Source of the DNA: Asterias amurensis
Taxonomy: Eukaryota > Echinodermata > Asteroidea > Forcipulatida > Asteriidae
Direction: 5' to 3'
Assembly (NCBI RefSeq): GCF_032118995.1
Contig: NC_092651.1
Location: forward strand, 19,142,349-19,206,348
Length of the DNA: 64,000 nt
The number at the start of each line of letters is the position of its first letter. Position 1 is the stretch's first letter. The position numbers were made by a program, and so were the translations under genes. The notes under the pieces were generated by a model. The model worked only from the letters and a program-made list of their open reading frames with translations, did not search any database and was not told where the DNA came from. Of the stretch, positions 22,570-37,500 are shown piece by piece.

Positions 22570-25500
22570 ATGGTAAGACCCATTGAGCAAGGAGAACGAC
22601 CAACTATTTTTTGGGGGGAATTACCCCTTTTTGACTGATTGAATGCCTAGTGCCTCGTGTAGTAGTAGTAGTACGGTATTATAAACCGCGCGGGAAAAGT
22701 TTCCGTATGGCGACACCACTTTTTCATTCGAGATGAAATAATATAGTAAAATTTACCTGATTGATATATCCCTTTTTGTAAAAATTAGTGAACAAGTGGT
22801 GGCGCCATACGGAAAGTTATCAAAGAGTATTATAACTATTATTAGAACAATTAGAGTATAGAAAAAGGTAAAGAAAACATTATGAAACTTCTCCCTTCTC
22901 TGTCCTTCCTCTATGATTATCCAAAACCCCAATGGTTGTTCTTTTCTGAGTGAGAGGGTACTGTTGAGACTTGAGTGTTTGGTGTGAGACACACGTCCAA
23001 CGTGTCCAAGTTCATTGTCTCTTAAATAAAGTCAACAATAATTATCTTTCGGTGTACTGTAGTTAGTGTCAACTTATTGTTTTGTAGTAAATTAGACCAT
23101 GAAAACACGTATTTTATGTATGATGTATACACAAGGTCGAAACAAACAGCACTTGGTTATATGTTAGTATTACCAGGCTAGTACTTTTATCTATCTTTAT
23201 ATCTATCAAGCTTTCTATCTCACTACTGTTAGCTATGTTGATGCCTTGTTTCCATATGGCGGCACTACATTTTCACTAATTTTTACAAAAAGGGATATCT
23301 CGTTAAAGCCATTGGACACTATTGGTAAACAGTATTGTCCAAGGCCCACACTTCGTGTATCACTACTTATTAATAAAAATAACAAACCTGTGAAAATTTA
23401 GGCTCAATCTGTCATCAAACCCACCATTTTTTCCGCACGTTTCGCCGTGTCATGACATGTGTTTAAAATAAATCCATAATTCTCGATATCAAGAATTAAT
23501 ATTGTTTTAATGTTTTCTCAAAAAGCAAAGCATTTCATGGAATAATATTTCAAGAGAAGTCTTTCACCATTACCTTCTGTAAACCCTGTAAACTATTTGT
23601 AAATCTGTGAACTTTAAAAAACAATTCTGTACCAAAAGTGTCCAATGGCTTTATGGTCAAAGTGGTGGCGCCATGCGGAAACTTTTCCGTATTGTGCTCT
23701 TTTGTGGATATACAGCAATTAACCTTCTACAGTGGTACTTCAACTTTGAAACCCATCTTGTGTTTCCCTTGCCCCTCCCCCAAGAAGGGGGGGGGTGTCT
23801 GGTACTACTTTACAGGCAGTTTGGCTAGCATGTTGCACATTTCCACCAATAAACTCTTCTCGTGTATCATTTCCAGTGTTTGGACTTATAATATAACATT
23901 AATATAAGGTTGGAATACCTCGCCATAGGAGAGGGCCAAACCAAATCCAAAACGTGGAGCAGTTTCCATAAAGTTTTGCAATTTGTTCCACAATGTTTAA
24001 TTATTTGTACACATTTACACAAGGTTTAATAATAGACACGTTTATTCGTTTTATTTTATTTCAACAGGACATCTTGAAAGGACTGTTCCTGGTAATGGTG
24101 TTCAGAATGGGTAGTTCAGAGATACGCATGATGGACACCGATGAGAAGCAATGCAATTTCCAGTGTAACCTCTCACGTGGGTAAGTACATGTCGATTGTG
24201 TACTCAGGCCTGTATGCTTTGTTTTTGAAAGGGAAGGGCACCAGGGCGATTTCCCCTTAAAAAAAGGGCACCCTATGAGAAAATTGTAAACTTCTACTGT
24301 CGCATTTCAAGGGCACCAAGGCAATGACCAGGGGCATGGAGGCAATTGGCAACATTAATTCCTTAAAACATGTCAGCTCCTTGGGGAGTATACAGCATGT
24401 GCAACAAATATGCTCTCTACATGTACAAGCTAAATCAATCGCAAGAACCATCTCTGCCCTCACAGGTACCAATTTACCCTTGGGTGAAGAGAAGCAATAA
24501 AAGTAAAGTGTCTTGCTCAGGGACACAAGTGTCACGACCTGGACTCGAACCAACACTCTGCTGAACAGAAACACCCGAGCTTGAGTTCTATGCTCTTATC
24601 CGCTCGGCCAAGATTAAAGGTTCAGCGAGTGTTGTTTAATAAATGATAAAGGGTCTGGGTACTTTTTGTAGGACACAAAACACAAATAAATTTCGTCTCT
24701 AAAGGCTTCAATATTTTAGCATGTAAAATGGATTTCTGTGACTTTGTTTTGCTCATTTCTTTAAAACTACAGCACCTCGGCTAGTAATTTTTTGAGGTAA
24801 GCTTTCTACTATAATTTTTTTCAAACGGTGTAAGTTTAGTGTAAGTCTGGAAAAAAAATTACCGTATGGTGCCACCACTTTTTCATAATATAGTATCTGA
24901 TTTACCTCAATGAGATATCCCTTTTTGTAAAAATTAGTGGAAAAGTGGTGGCGCCATACGGAAAGTTGTCCTAAACCTGTGGAAATTGTGTTTTGTGTCA
25001 CAAAAAGTACCCAAATCCTATGGAGTTTTTTCTTTACAATAAGTTTTTTTCCCATTTACCTTCCCTATAGAGAGTTTTGTCTAGGTCGCCAGTGTGTACA
25101 ATGTTCTTACTGCCCAGAGGATCCGTATGACTTGGATCAAAGAGGAATACTCTACGTCTACAGGTCGTGTTATAGAAATGGGTTCTGCCCCAAGATATGC
25201 AGTTCCACCATGGGACTGGGGAGCAATCCACGAGCAAATGAAACGCTGTGTCAAAAGCTCCGGAAGCCAAAAGGTAGGGTTTCAATGACTTTTGACTTTT
25301 CTTAACAAAGAGAAAGGACCAGTCAATGATCTCTTCACCAAACTCTTCCTAACTTAGGACGAGTTAAATTCCATATCCCAAGACAATGGGACACATTGAA
25401 CCAATCCTAAGTTAGGACATGTTACTTTTCGAGGTTACTAACTCGAGATAGGATTAATCCTATTGGGTCAATTTCACAAATAGTTAGGATTAGTCTTGTC

Positions 25501-28500
25501 TCAAGTTAGGACAAGTTACTTGTTAGACTGGAAAGTTAGACTGGAAAATTGTAACAGGACTTTGTATATTTTTGTTGGATATTTACGAGACAAAGCTGAA
25601 AAAAGCTTTGGCAATTGAATTTCTATATTGATTGCCGTTCAAACAAAGCCTCAGAACCTTAACCAACAAAGTGTTTTCATCGAGTGAGTATTGTACTGGT
25701 ATGCATAATTTTACGTTTTGTTTATCATTGACTCCAGTAACCAAACCCCTAACAACACAACCTCAACCTGTTTCAACCACTGAGTACGAGGCTACATCTA
25801 GCAGTCCTAAAGGTAAGTGTGACCCACATGATAACATAACAATTCACATTTATAAGAGTGCCATTCCATCAAGATCATAGCGCACTAGAGAAAGAAATTA
25901 ACATGGAAAAAAGGCGAGTCTTTAGGACTTGCAGAAATGCAGACAGAGTAACAGATTCCCTAACATTAGGGAATATGTCATTTGACGGAAGGGAGATTGT
26001 TTCAACTCATTGGCCCAGCTACACTGAAAGCTTTTTGACCTACAACTGTTTGCTCGGGAAACATCCAAGCGAGTGATGTCAAGTGTGGACCGAAGAAATC
26101 GTTGAGGAGTGTTATGATACTACCATTCGTGAACCCCAACCAATATGTGGTGGTGGTTTTTTTTGGCTCGACAGTGTTGTAGTCGAGACCCAATAGTCAA
26201 ATCTGAGACCAAGACTGAGACACAAAACCAGCTAAACCTTCCCTTTAAAGGATTTGGGTACTTTTTCAAAATGTCCATAGATTTACATTAAACTTACAGG
26301 GTTTGAAGATAATGATAGTGGAAAGCTTCCCTTCAAATTTTACTTACTGAGGTGCTGTAGTTTTTGAGAAATGAGTAAGACAATGTCATGAAAATCTGTT
26401 AGTAAATGATTAAAATAATTTTCGTCTCATGAGACGAAAATTATTTTCATGACATTGTTTTACTCATTTCCCCAAAACTACAGCACCTCAGCACGTAGTA
26501 TTTTCAGGGAAGCTTTCTACTATCATTATGTTCAAACTGTGTAAGTTTAGTGTAAATCTGTGGACATTGCGTTTTTTGTCCTACTAAAGTTACATAGACC
26601 CTTTAAAGAGAGTGGAAACTATTGGTAATTGTCAAAGACCAGTCTTTTCATCTCAACATACGCATACAAACAAAAACCTGTGCAAATTTAAGTTCAATTG
26701 GTCATCAAAGTTGTGAGATAATAAGGAAAGAAAAAACACCCTTGTCACACGAAGTTGTGCGCTTTTAGATTGTTGATTTTGAGAGGGCAAATTCTAAATC
26801 AGATTCGAGGAAAATTACCTCTTTCTCGAAAACTGTTTCACTTCAGAGGGAGCCGTTTCTCACAATGTTTTATACCATCAGCCTCTCCCCGTTACTTGTT
26901 ACCAAGTATGGTTTTATGCTAACAATTATTTTGAGTAATTACCAATAGTGTCCACTGCCTTTAACTCATTGGCCCAGCTACACTGAAGCTTTTTGACCTA
27001 TAACTGTTTGCTCGGGGAACATCCAAGCGAGTGATGTCAAGTGTGGACCGAAGAAATCGTGGAGGAGTGTTATGATACTCATGAGCCCCAACCAATATGT
27101 GGTGTGTTTTTTGGTGGTTTTTTTTTTTTTTTTTTTTTTTGGGGGGGGGGTGCTTGACAGTGTTGTAGTCGAGACCCAATAGTCGAATCTGAGACCAAGA
27201 CTGAGACACAAAACAGCTAAACCTTTCCTTTTAAAGGCAGTGGAAACTATTGGTAATTACTTGAAATATTTATTAGCATAAAACTTTACTTGGTAATGAG
27301 TAATTGGGAGAGGTTGGTAGTATAAAACATTGTGAGAAACGGCTCCCTCTAAGTGGAGTAGTTATTGAGAAAGAAGTAGTTTTCCACGAATTTGATTTCT
27401 AGACCTCAGATTTAGAATTTGAGGTCTCGAAATCAAGCATCTGAACGCACACAACTTCGTGTGACAGTGGTGTTTTTTCTTTCATTATTATCTCGCAACT
27501 TCGACGACCGATTGAACTCAAATTTCCACAGGTTTGTTATTATATGCATATGTTAAGGTACACCAACTGTGAAGGCTAGTCTTTGACAATGACCAATAGT
27601 GACCATTGCCTTTAAAGGGGAATTATAGTGTACAAAGATTAAAACAAAACAAAACCTCTGGGTCTGGCAAAAGGAGTGAGAATATGCCAAACTGACACTT
27701 AAAAAACTAAGCAAGTGCGACCACTTTAAGATGCTGTCAAACATCGAGAAACGGCTCCCTCTGAAGTAACGTAGCGTAATGTAAAATGTAAATTCTCACA
27801 CTCATAATATCAAAGACTTCAGGCCAAAGCCTATTAAGGAATCAAAGAACACACATTGTATAATGTTTTTTCTTTATCAAATCGGGCTTTTTCTATTTAT
27901 GCTCCCATTTTTGGGAATAACTTACCCATTCATTTGAGGATTATCACCAACTTTGATATTTTTAAAACCCATCTCAAAACATTTCTTTTTAAAAGACATT
28001 ACCTTTGACAATTTTACATTAAGTGTTATATTATTGTTGATTGTCTCGTATTGGTGTTTGTCATTGTATGTTTTTGTCGTTCTTATTGTACAATGTAATT
28101 TTGCTGTATTTTGCTTACTCTTTTTATAATATGTAACATACTGTACAGCGTTTTGAGATTTTTTTATATAAGACGCTATATTAAAAACAAATTATTATAA
28201 TTATTATTTTATAAAAGGGAATTAATAAAGAGAAATTGCTGGATCCAAACTTGATCCGTATAAAGTTGTGTGTGTGTGCTTACGGGAGCAGCGCTCTTGT
28301 GGGGGTATTTTAGACAATTGAACACTAGACCCACACATGACACTTCTTTGTTCAACATGGACCCCACAAGAGAATTGAAATAGTAAAACAACAATAGCAG
28401 AACCCCGCGAACACGATCGCTATGTGGGTGGGTGGTTGCACGTAAGGTTTTAAAACAGCTGGAATATACGTACATTAAACACCACAATCTTTTGATCGCC

Positions 28501-31500
28501 ATGTTTTTACCAAACGGTTCGGAGATATCAACACAGTTGCATTACATATGGCGTTATTTTCTCTCTAATAACTTGCTCGCGCGATACCACCCATAGTTAC
28601 CAGTTTCTGATGCAACAGTTTAATGAGGAAGACGCCACACACTGCGTCATTTCCTGTTCGTTTCTGAAGCTAGAATGAAGCCGTGTTTTGGGGGTGTGGT
28701 TTTTTTTTTGCCAGCGGGAATACACAGGTATAGCTGACTTCAGTTTGCACTGCGTTATCGAAACAACACACGGTGTTTTTGTCAGAGTCAGAATCAAGCT
28801 GTAAAAAGTTTGCATGTACTCAATTTTGTCTCTATCTTTTGTGTGATTATCATGGGGTATCACGCTGTAGTATTTGGCTCCTTGTCCCTAGTCGTGTTGC
28901 TGGTTCTGCCGGGCACGAATGCCGTGAGTTACGGAGCCTGTCCTGAAGAATGGCAGCAATGGAAAGGGTCTTGCTACAAGAGCTTATTAAACCTAATGCG
29001 TACATGGAAAGATGCCGTTGAAATCTGCAACGAACTTGATGCACATCTTGCCACGCCTAACTCAAAAGAAGAATATGATTTTATGTGGGATTTTACTAAC
29101 TCGGGTTTGGCACTCTCTACCGGTGTTTGGATTGGTTGTACGGACGAAGACGGAGATGGGGTTTGGGATTGTATCGGAGACACCTCAGACATTCGTTACC
29201 GCTCTGACTGGTGGAACAGTCCTTCCCCAGATAGTCTATGTTCTGTCTTCAGTACAAACTTTCCTAACTGGGGGTCATTTCCATGTGTCAACACTGAAAA
29301 GCATGTCATGTGCGAACGTCCAGTTCCCGTAATAACCGACTCCGTAAGTTGCTCTGTTGTCGCTATCGATCGTTGTTTGTCTGACCACACCTTTAAGACC
29401 CTCACCGTACGGGGGAAGTTGCAGTGCTGTCTGGCTTGTCACAAAGACCAACGATGCAAGTCTTTCAACTTGAGAGGAAATCAGTGTGAACTGAGTGAAG
29501 ATACCCACAGAGCCAGGCTCCTTGTATCCGATGGAGACTGTGTGCACTACGAACTGTAGGTACAGTCTTTAAACCACAACTTTGAAAATCTTGTGTAACT
29601 TTTTAAGTGCGTTCAATAGGAACAGGAATTAGGGTATTTACTACAAACTGTATTAAACATACAAAACAAGAATGCATATTGTTCAGTCGTGAACCGTTAC
29701 CTATTTCCGCTGAATCTGATAACCCGTTTCTACTGCTATACCCTAGCAAAGGTTTCCATCGACGGCGAACGATACACAGGTTTCCAGTTCACTGAAAGAA
29801 TGAGTGTACCTATATTTCAACACGAACTTTAACCTGTTTCTACTGCGAACTACAATAATATTGTTTCCATCGACGGCGAATGATATACTGGTTTCCAGTT
29901 CACTAAAAGAATTACAACATGGGTGTCCTCTACGAACTGTATATGGTCATGTACAGTGATGATGATATAAACTACGAACTATAACCATTTTTTTCATACG
30001 GCCAGAAGAACTGTAACTCGTTTCCACTACAAACTCGAACTGTATTCCAACGGACTGTAACATGTTTCCGCGTATGAAGTATAAAATTGTTTCCAGACCG
30101 GCAAGTTATAACTAGTTACCACTACGAATGTTAAAGTATTGTACTCTTTGGTATTCTCAAAATGGTTGTTAGCATACTAAATTGCTCCCTCTGAAGTAAC
30201 GTAGTTTTTGAGGAAGAGGTAATTTCTCTTAAAGACCATGGCTGAAATGCAACCGAAAGCACGAAAAGTAATGCAACAGGGGTGAATTTTCTTTCAGTAC
30301 TATCTCGCAAATTTGATGACCAATTGAGCCAAAATTTGCACACATTTGTTATTTTATGCATATGTTGAGATACACCAAGTGAGAATACTTGTCCAGTGCC
30401 TTTAACCCATTTCCAGTACGGACAATTACATGTTTTCAGTGCGAACGAAACCGCGCATGTTTCCACCTTAACAGCTACCTGAGCGGAATGTTTTCAACAG
30501 AAATGGTATTTTTACTTGTTTATAATGCACTTGTTCACCATTTTAATGTGATTTTGATATGTGTACACTTCTGAACTTTTCGTAATTATCGATTAAAAAA
30601 TCAGGCCCCTACCTAAAGGTTTTTTGAAAAACTAAAAATACTTCTGCCGTTGAGAGCGGGCGTCAAAGGACAATGCCGCTGACGTCATTTGTGGGAGTTT
30701 GCTTTGTTATACATCCGCGCTGCAACAAAGCGGCTTTATCTACTTATGACGTTTTGAGAGTGATTACGTATAACGGGGCTTTTCGCAAATCTCGCAGAAA
30801 AGCTCTGGATAAGGGCATACTAAATGATTGGTTTTTTTTACACAATTGAAACCTATTTATAATCATATGACTCGATTTCCTTATTCATCGAAAACATTTT
30901 AAGTATTCATCGAAAACATTTTAAGTGGAATTCAGCAAAGTTTACGACTTGACATTTTCGTTCAAGCAGCTCTTTAATACAAGGCGAGTCAAAAGTAAGT
31001 TGAACGGGATTGGTGATGTTTTTCCAAAACAAACAAACAAATGCGACTCAAAAGTTCAGTAAAGCATATATTGAACAAGCACTCTCTCGCACTCTCTCGC
31101 CTATTAGAAAAAGAAAAAAAACATAATTATAAGCATAAAACCTTACTCGGTATACGAGTAGTGGGGAGAGGTTGATGGTATAAAACATTTCGGTAAACGG
31201 CCCCCTCTGAAGTTACGTAGTTTTCGAGAAAGAAGAAATTTTCCAAGAATTAGAATTAGATGTTTGAGGTCTCGAAATCAAGCATCTGAAAGCACACAAC
31301 TTCGTGTGACAAGGGTGTTTTTTCTTTCATAAAGTTATCTCGCAATTTCGACAACCAATTGAGCTCAAGTTTTCATAGGTTTGTTATTTTATGCATATGT
31401 TGAGATACAAGTGAGAAGTCTGGTCTTTGACAAGTACCAATAGTGTCCAGTGTCTTTAAAGGGTATATGTACTTTTTCATAACAAAAAACACAATGTCCA

Positions 31501-34500
31501 CAGATTTACATTAAACTTACACAGTTTGAAGATTATGATAGTAGAAAGCTTCCCTTGAAATTTTACTTACTGAGGTGCTGTAGTTTTTGAGAAATGAGTA
31601 AAAGTAATAATTTTCGTCTCAGTTTTAGCATGTAAAAACGTATTAACCAGTTATGCTATGGTTTTGGTTTAATATCATAACTGGTTAAGGGGATTTTATA
31701 TGCTAAAATAGTTCTGGTCTCATGAGACCAAAATTATTTTGTGACTTGTTTTACTCATTTCTCAAAAACTACAAAACCTTAGTTAGTAACATTTGAAGGG
31801 AAGCTTTCCACTATCATTATCTTCAAACCCTGTAAGTTTAATGTAAATCTGTGGACATTTTGAAAAAGTACCCGTATCTTACAAAAGTGTTTTTTTTTTT
31901 GCCAGCAAAATAGTTGCTGACAGTGTTAGCACTTTATGTTATCCACCATATACATAAACTGACAAACCTGTAGAAGTTTGAGATCGATCGGCCGTCTCAC
32001 CGTCTGGGTCACAAGAAAATAGTTTTAAAAAATCGATTACACATTTTGCATGACCTCGGTTTTAAAAACAAAAAATTAAACGCTCACTATAAGCGATAAA
32101 CTCCTAACGGGATTTTGTTGTTGTTATTTCTCATCATATGACATTTTAGATAGAAGTATTTAAAGGGATGTTTTCTACTATAATTATCATCATTGATCAT
32201 GTACGTTTTATTTAAATCTGTGATCTAAGACGAGTTTTTCTTCTTTACAAATTCTGTAAAATTCCTTTAAACAAATACAAATTTTGACAAAACAGTTAAT
32301 GTTTGTACAAAATATCTTTGTAGCTATACAATTACTAAAATATGGCAAAAAAAAAATAAAATATGCGTAATAGCTTAAACTAAAAGCATTTTGACCTCCT
32401 TTTTCTTAAAATAATATTGTGTGAACAGTAAATTCTGGATCGACCGTAAGCTACATTATTTGGTAACTGATGACAACACAGTGATAACAAGTGGGCCTAA
32501 CACAACAAACACAATTTATGAGAGGTTGAGTAGGTATAAACATTCAAACCGGGGACCTATAACAAAAAAGGAAATTGAGTCCACGGTTCGATAAAAGGTA
32601 CACAGTTGGTAATTGTGGACAAAACCAATAGGAGCTGTTGCGAACAAGTTTAAACAAAAGAGGGACAATAGGAGTTTCACGGTTGTAGGGGTATACAAGC
32701 TTGGGTGATTTGGGGCCTATTTTGGGTCTTCCTTACTTTGCATGGGGATTTCCGGAATTAAGAAATAGCCTCACGGGTCGTTGTTACAGTAAACAATATT
32801 AAGCATCTTTCAAAAGGCATCTTTTAATTAACGATTTTTAAAAATATCTTTTGGCTTTTAACGAACCGCCAAAACGCACAAATTTTGACCAGACAAGGAA
32901 GGGGTTGGAATTATATGCTTTGCAGGGTTTAACAATATAACTCAGCGGTTCAGTTGTTTTAAATAATAAAGGTGTGTGTTTTCGACAGGGATCCCTTCTT
33001 GCTATGTCATTTGCCTCAGTGAACAAAAGGACAGTTGGTTCGCTTGAGTGGTTATTGAAGTAATAATGTGCATCCAACACTGACTAAGGGGCCGATTTCA
33101 ATACACTTGACCAGGGCTGGAGTAGTCTTATCTCAAGTTTGGGTCCTAACTTCTACAACTAGCCTTAAAGGAACACGTTGCCTTGGATCGGTCGAGTTGG
33201 TCTTTGAAAAGCGTTTGTAACCGTTTTTTATAAAATGCATATGGGTAGAAAGATGTTGTAAAAGTAGAATACAATGATCCACACAAACATGCCTCGAAAT
33301 TGCGTGGTTTTCCGTTTACCTCGTCGACTAACACGTCGGCCATTTATGGGGGTCAAAATTTTGACTCCCATAAATGGCCGACCATGTTAGTTCGCACAGT
33401 AGAAGGAAAACCACGCAATTTCGAGGCGAACTTGTGTGGATCATTGTATTCTACTTTTACAACATCTTTCTACCCATATGCATTTTATAAAAAACGGTTA
33501 CAAACGCTTTTGTTTTGACCAACTCGTCCGATCCAAGGCAACGTGTTCCTTTAAGTTTTTAACATTTCCTAAAGAGTCATTTTGACTAGTCCCAAGTCAG
33601 GGTGCAACTGCATAAACGGAACACAAAGCCAACAGAATCGAATATAAATACAGAGACAAACAAAATAGCAAATGTACAACACCAATTGGTGATCCCTGGC
33701 TATATGACAGCTACTGGTTGTACATAAATGGCCTCTGACTGTTGGGAAGCCCGGGACAGAGACACTGACAACATGAGGATTAGTAATGAGGATACCACCA
33801 GCAGAACCATTGATTAGCTCAATTGGTCTAGATAGCGCCATAGGTCGGAGGTTCAAGTCCCCTCCAGGAAATTTTCCTTTTTTTCCTAACAAAAATTTGT
33901 TAAATAAAAATGCATATAGTCCAATAAATGATATTTATTTTCATTTCTCTTAATGTGCTTTTGCAGATACTATTTTAATGACTTCGGGAAGAACCCATAG
34001 CAGCACATCTCAAGTGGTAACTACATTGACACCCAATGGAGGTAAGGACAAACTGATGTGAATTAAAAACTAAAACAACTGTACCCCCCCCCCCTGTAAA
34101 AGAAAAGTCATTATGTTGGATTGTGGTCATCACAGCCTAAATATAAGGGGAAGAACACACAAACTAGGATACCATTTATAGATGTTAAATTTGCATTGAG
34201 GATAAAGATTATACCATTCTAGGATGAAGAATATACCATTTTAATATAAAGAATATACCATTCTAGGATAAAGAACAAACCATTTTAAGATAAAGAATAA
34301 TAGACCATTCTAGGATAAAGAATATACAATTCTATGATAAAGAATATACCATTATATGATAAAGAATATACCATTATAGGATAAAGAATATACCATTCTA
34401 GGTTAAAGAATATACCATTCCAGGATAAATATACCATTCTAGGATAAATATACCATTCTAGGACAAAGAATATACCAATCTAGGTTAAAGAATATACCAA

Positions 34501-37500
34501 TCTAGGTTAAAGAATATACCATTCTAGGATAAATATACCATTCTAGGATAAAGAATATACCAATCTAGAATAAAGAATATACCATTCTAAGATAAAGAAT
34601 ATACCACTCTACAGGATACCATTACTTTGTTTGGTTCTAGTCTGAGGTGACTTGAAGATTTGTAATCATTTGTTCGTGCAATATGTTAAAGGAAAGCTAG
34701 GAAAGTCTGGTTGGTATGACGCTGCTTTAGAATAGCAAAAATCGTGGGTTTGAATCCCACCAGAGTAACATGCCTGTGATTTGTTTTCACAGAGCTTGGG
34801 TAAACGCTGAGTAACGTCCGTCGATGTCGGTTTTTTCCCATAACCGATATATCGAAAATTTAATATCGAGTATACTCGATATATCGAGTATTTCCCGCGC
34901 GCAAGATGGAATCCTAAAAACAGCACTTGGTATACTCATGGAGGTAGAAATATATATACCGTAGACTGACAGTTTACACGGCCGTCCCAATTCCATTGAC
35001 GCAGTGTCAATAAAGTGCACCAAAATATTTGTTAGAGATTCGTTACTCCAATAATGTGTATTAATGTGAACGACAAAGATGGCGTCGTATTGTCCGTAAC
35101 TAGGGAATCAAAACATTGAATTAAACATGTGTTTTATAATAAAAGACAAATCCCCTTACGAATTTAAGTTGTGAGTTGTTAAATATGTTTTAAAAGGTCA
35201 TACATTTCATGTATTAGAAACACTATTTCAGTGAGAAATATATTAAAAAACGATGTTTCTTAACACGATCGTGTGGAAAATTAAAACATTCGTGGCGAAA
35301 ACCGACGGACAAAAGTTCGCGTAAAATAAAAGAAAATAACTTTTTATTTGTAAACCGACCTACAATTTGGATTATTTACTCAAATGTCTACATAAATCTT
35401 GATTTTTAAACTAAGGGCAGCTCAATTTATCGAGTTGTGGCCGTCAGATTCAGCAAGGTTTTAGCTGTTCGGTGTTTTCCCACGCGGCTTCACACAACTA
35501 ACCCACGCGTCGTCAACATACCCCCAGGTATGTCCAGTTTCCGGACACCACTTTTTGGGAATTCAAAGTCCTTTAATTGTGCATAACGTGGGTTTTGATC
35601 TTATTAGAGTTAAACTGACTGGACATTTAGTTAATACTAGAGAAATAAGTTCATACTATAGTTTACAGAGACGTTAAGCAATACTTCAAGGAGAAAATAG
35701 GGACAAAAGTTTACGTCTGTTCACGTGGTTTGCGCAAAGTAAAAAATTTGCGCAAATAATGAATGTGTGCGCACCGACCTGTTTTGCGCAGTAGGTTTCT
35801 GCGTTCTAACGTAGTGCGCAAATACAAAATGTGTGCATTTGATTAATTTGCGTAGATAGCCACATTAGCAATGGCGCCAAGTTCAATTGTGTTAAAACTT
35901 TAAAATTTAAGAAAACAATCTCTAACGTAAGCGGCGCACCATCGTTAGGTATTCTCATCATCATTAGCATTGAATACAATTCAGTCGAGACACTGTAAGG
36001 AATAAAAGTTACATTTGGCACAGTTTTGGTTCAGCAAATTTTATTTTGTTTTATTTTAATTACTTCTTACAATACAATGGAACTTTTCAAGAAATTATGG
36101 AGCACCACCAGGCAGTTTTGGCAAAATTGTGCCGTATATGTGCAAGAAGGCTAGAAACTGCAAAACAAAAACAAGCTGGTAAGAGTAATACAAAACCCGT
36201 TGACTGTTCGAAGTACAGAAAAGAAGCGTATGCTGTTTTTAATTTAAGTACATGGGAAGATAACCCGGAGGTTCACCCTGGATCAGTCTGCTATAAATGT
36301 TCACGATCTCTACGCTATGCATCACAGGGCGACAGATTAGATAGTAGTCCTGACCATGAAAATGCATTACGTTTACCAAGACTAAAGTGGACAAAGCATC
36401 CTAGGACTGGTGAATGTGATATCTGTGAGCAGTTTTCTAGGCAAACTGTTGGGGGTCATCAACCGAACAGAGAGCGACCCGGTCAATCTGTAATTGTTAA
36501 TTCCAACAAGTGTACTTTACCAACACATGATCTGTTTGGAATAGAAAAGGACAACTGCACTTCTGTAAGCCCTTTGCTTGAAATTTGTGGCAAATCTTCC
36601 GAGGAGCAAAACATTTTCATATGCCCCATTTGTCAATGCATATTGAGCAGTCCAGCCATCCAAACACTCTGTGAGCATAATTTTTGTGCCATTTGCCTAT
36701 CCTCCTGGTTTAAGTACAACAACAGCCCTGAGGTACCATGTCCAGTGTGTAGGCAGCCAGTACACTTCACAAATGTATCACCATGCCCAAGAGTTCTACG
36801 CTTTCAATTGAGCACATTGACAACAGCTTGCTCAAAATGTGGCTCTTTAGGGAAATTAGAGAAAATGCTATCGCATGAATGCCCCTCAAAAAAAGCCGAC
36901 TGCCATTGCAAGTTGTGTTATGCACCCAGTGAACCTCCACCCTCATCTGAGGAGTCAGAAATCATAAAGGCAGCCAAACTTCTGGAAAAAGTTGCTTCAC
37001 AGCATGTAAGAGGGACTCCAATTCCACCCCAAATTGAAGCTGCAGCAGACAGGTGGACATGGCACAAGCTGAAGGTTCATGGAACTGCAAAGCTGAAAAC
37101 CCCTGGTAGGGTAAGTACATTCAAAAAGTATGTTCATACTGTGTTCAAGTTTGATTTTAAATGTCAGTAACTAAAAGTAAATCATTAATAAATCATTGTT
37201 ATCCTTTTTCCAGTCCGCTTGTGTTCAACTTAAACGTAAAAGTGCAGAGACCACTACCAACAATCACGTGTCCACAAATCAGCCATCTGACAACAAAAGC
37301 TTTACACCTGATCGTGCTTTAGCAATGATGAGAGATTGCCAGCTTGCCTGGGAGCAGATCCGCAAAATGCGAAGGTAGATGACATATCCTTTTCAATAAT
37401 TGAATTTTTTTCCTAATTGTATGCATCAAATAAAGCAATTCAGAAATTACCATTGCTTGTAAATAGTTCAACAGTTCTAAAAAGATAATCTTTCAAGATT

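Larger units (their letters stand above)
26005..27230. repeat. Direct duplication of ~240 bp enclosing MITEs
   Basis: The segment beginning CTCATTGGCCCAGCTACACT and ending GACTGAGACACAAAA occurs at 26005-26244 and again at 26964-27230. Each ends at TTTAAAGG, where a TTAA element begins. The second copy has acquired a T23/G10 homopolymer block (about 27,119-27,151). A tandem duplication of a unit that already contained a hairpin element is likely. Confidence 0.75.

Noticed and set aside
33800..33875. Possible functional tRNA gene
   Set aside because: A and B box-like words are present but no good acceptor stem can be drawn, so I list it as a tRNA-like repeat.
33569..33892. 107-residue minus-strand frame with a hydrophobic C-rich stretch
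   Set aside because: It runs across a tRNA-like repeat and shows no family motif.
34201..34613. Possible CRISPR-like array
   Set aside because: Units are contiguous 22 bp minisatellite copies with no unique spacers, and the genome is eukaryotic.
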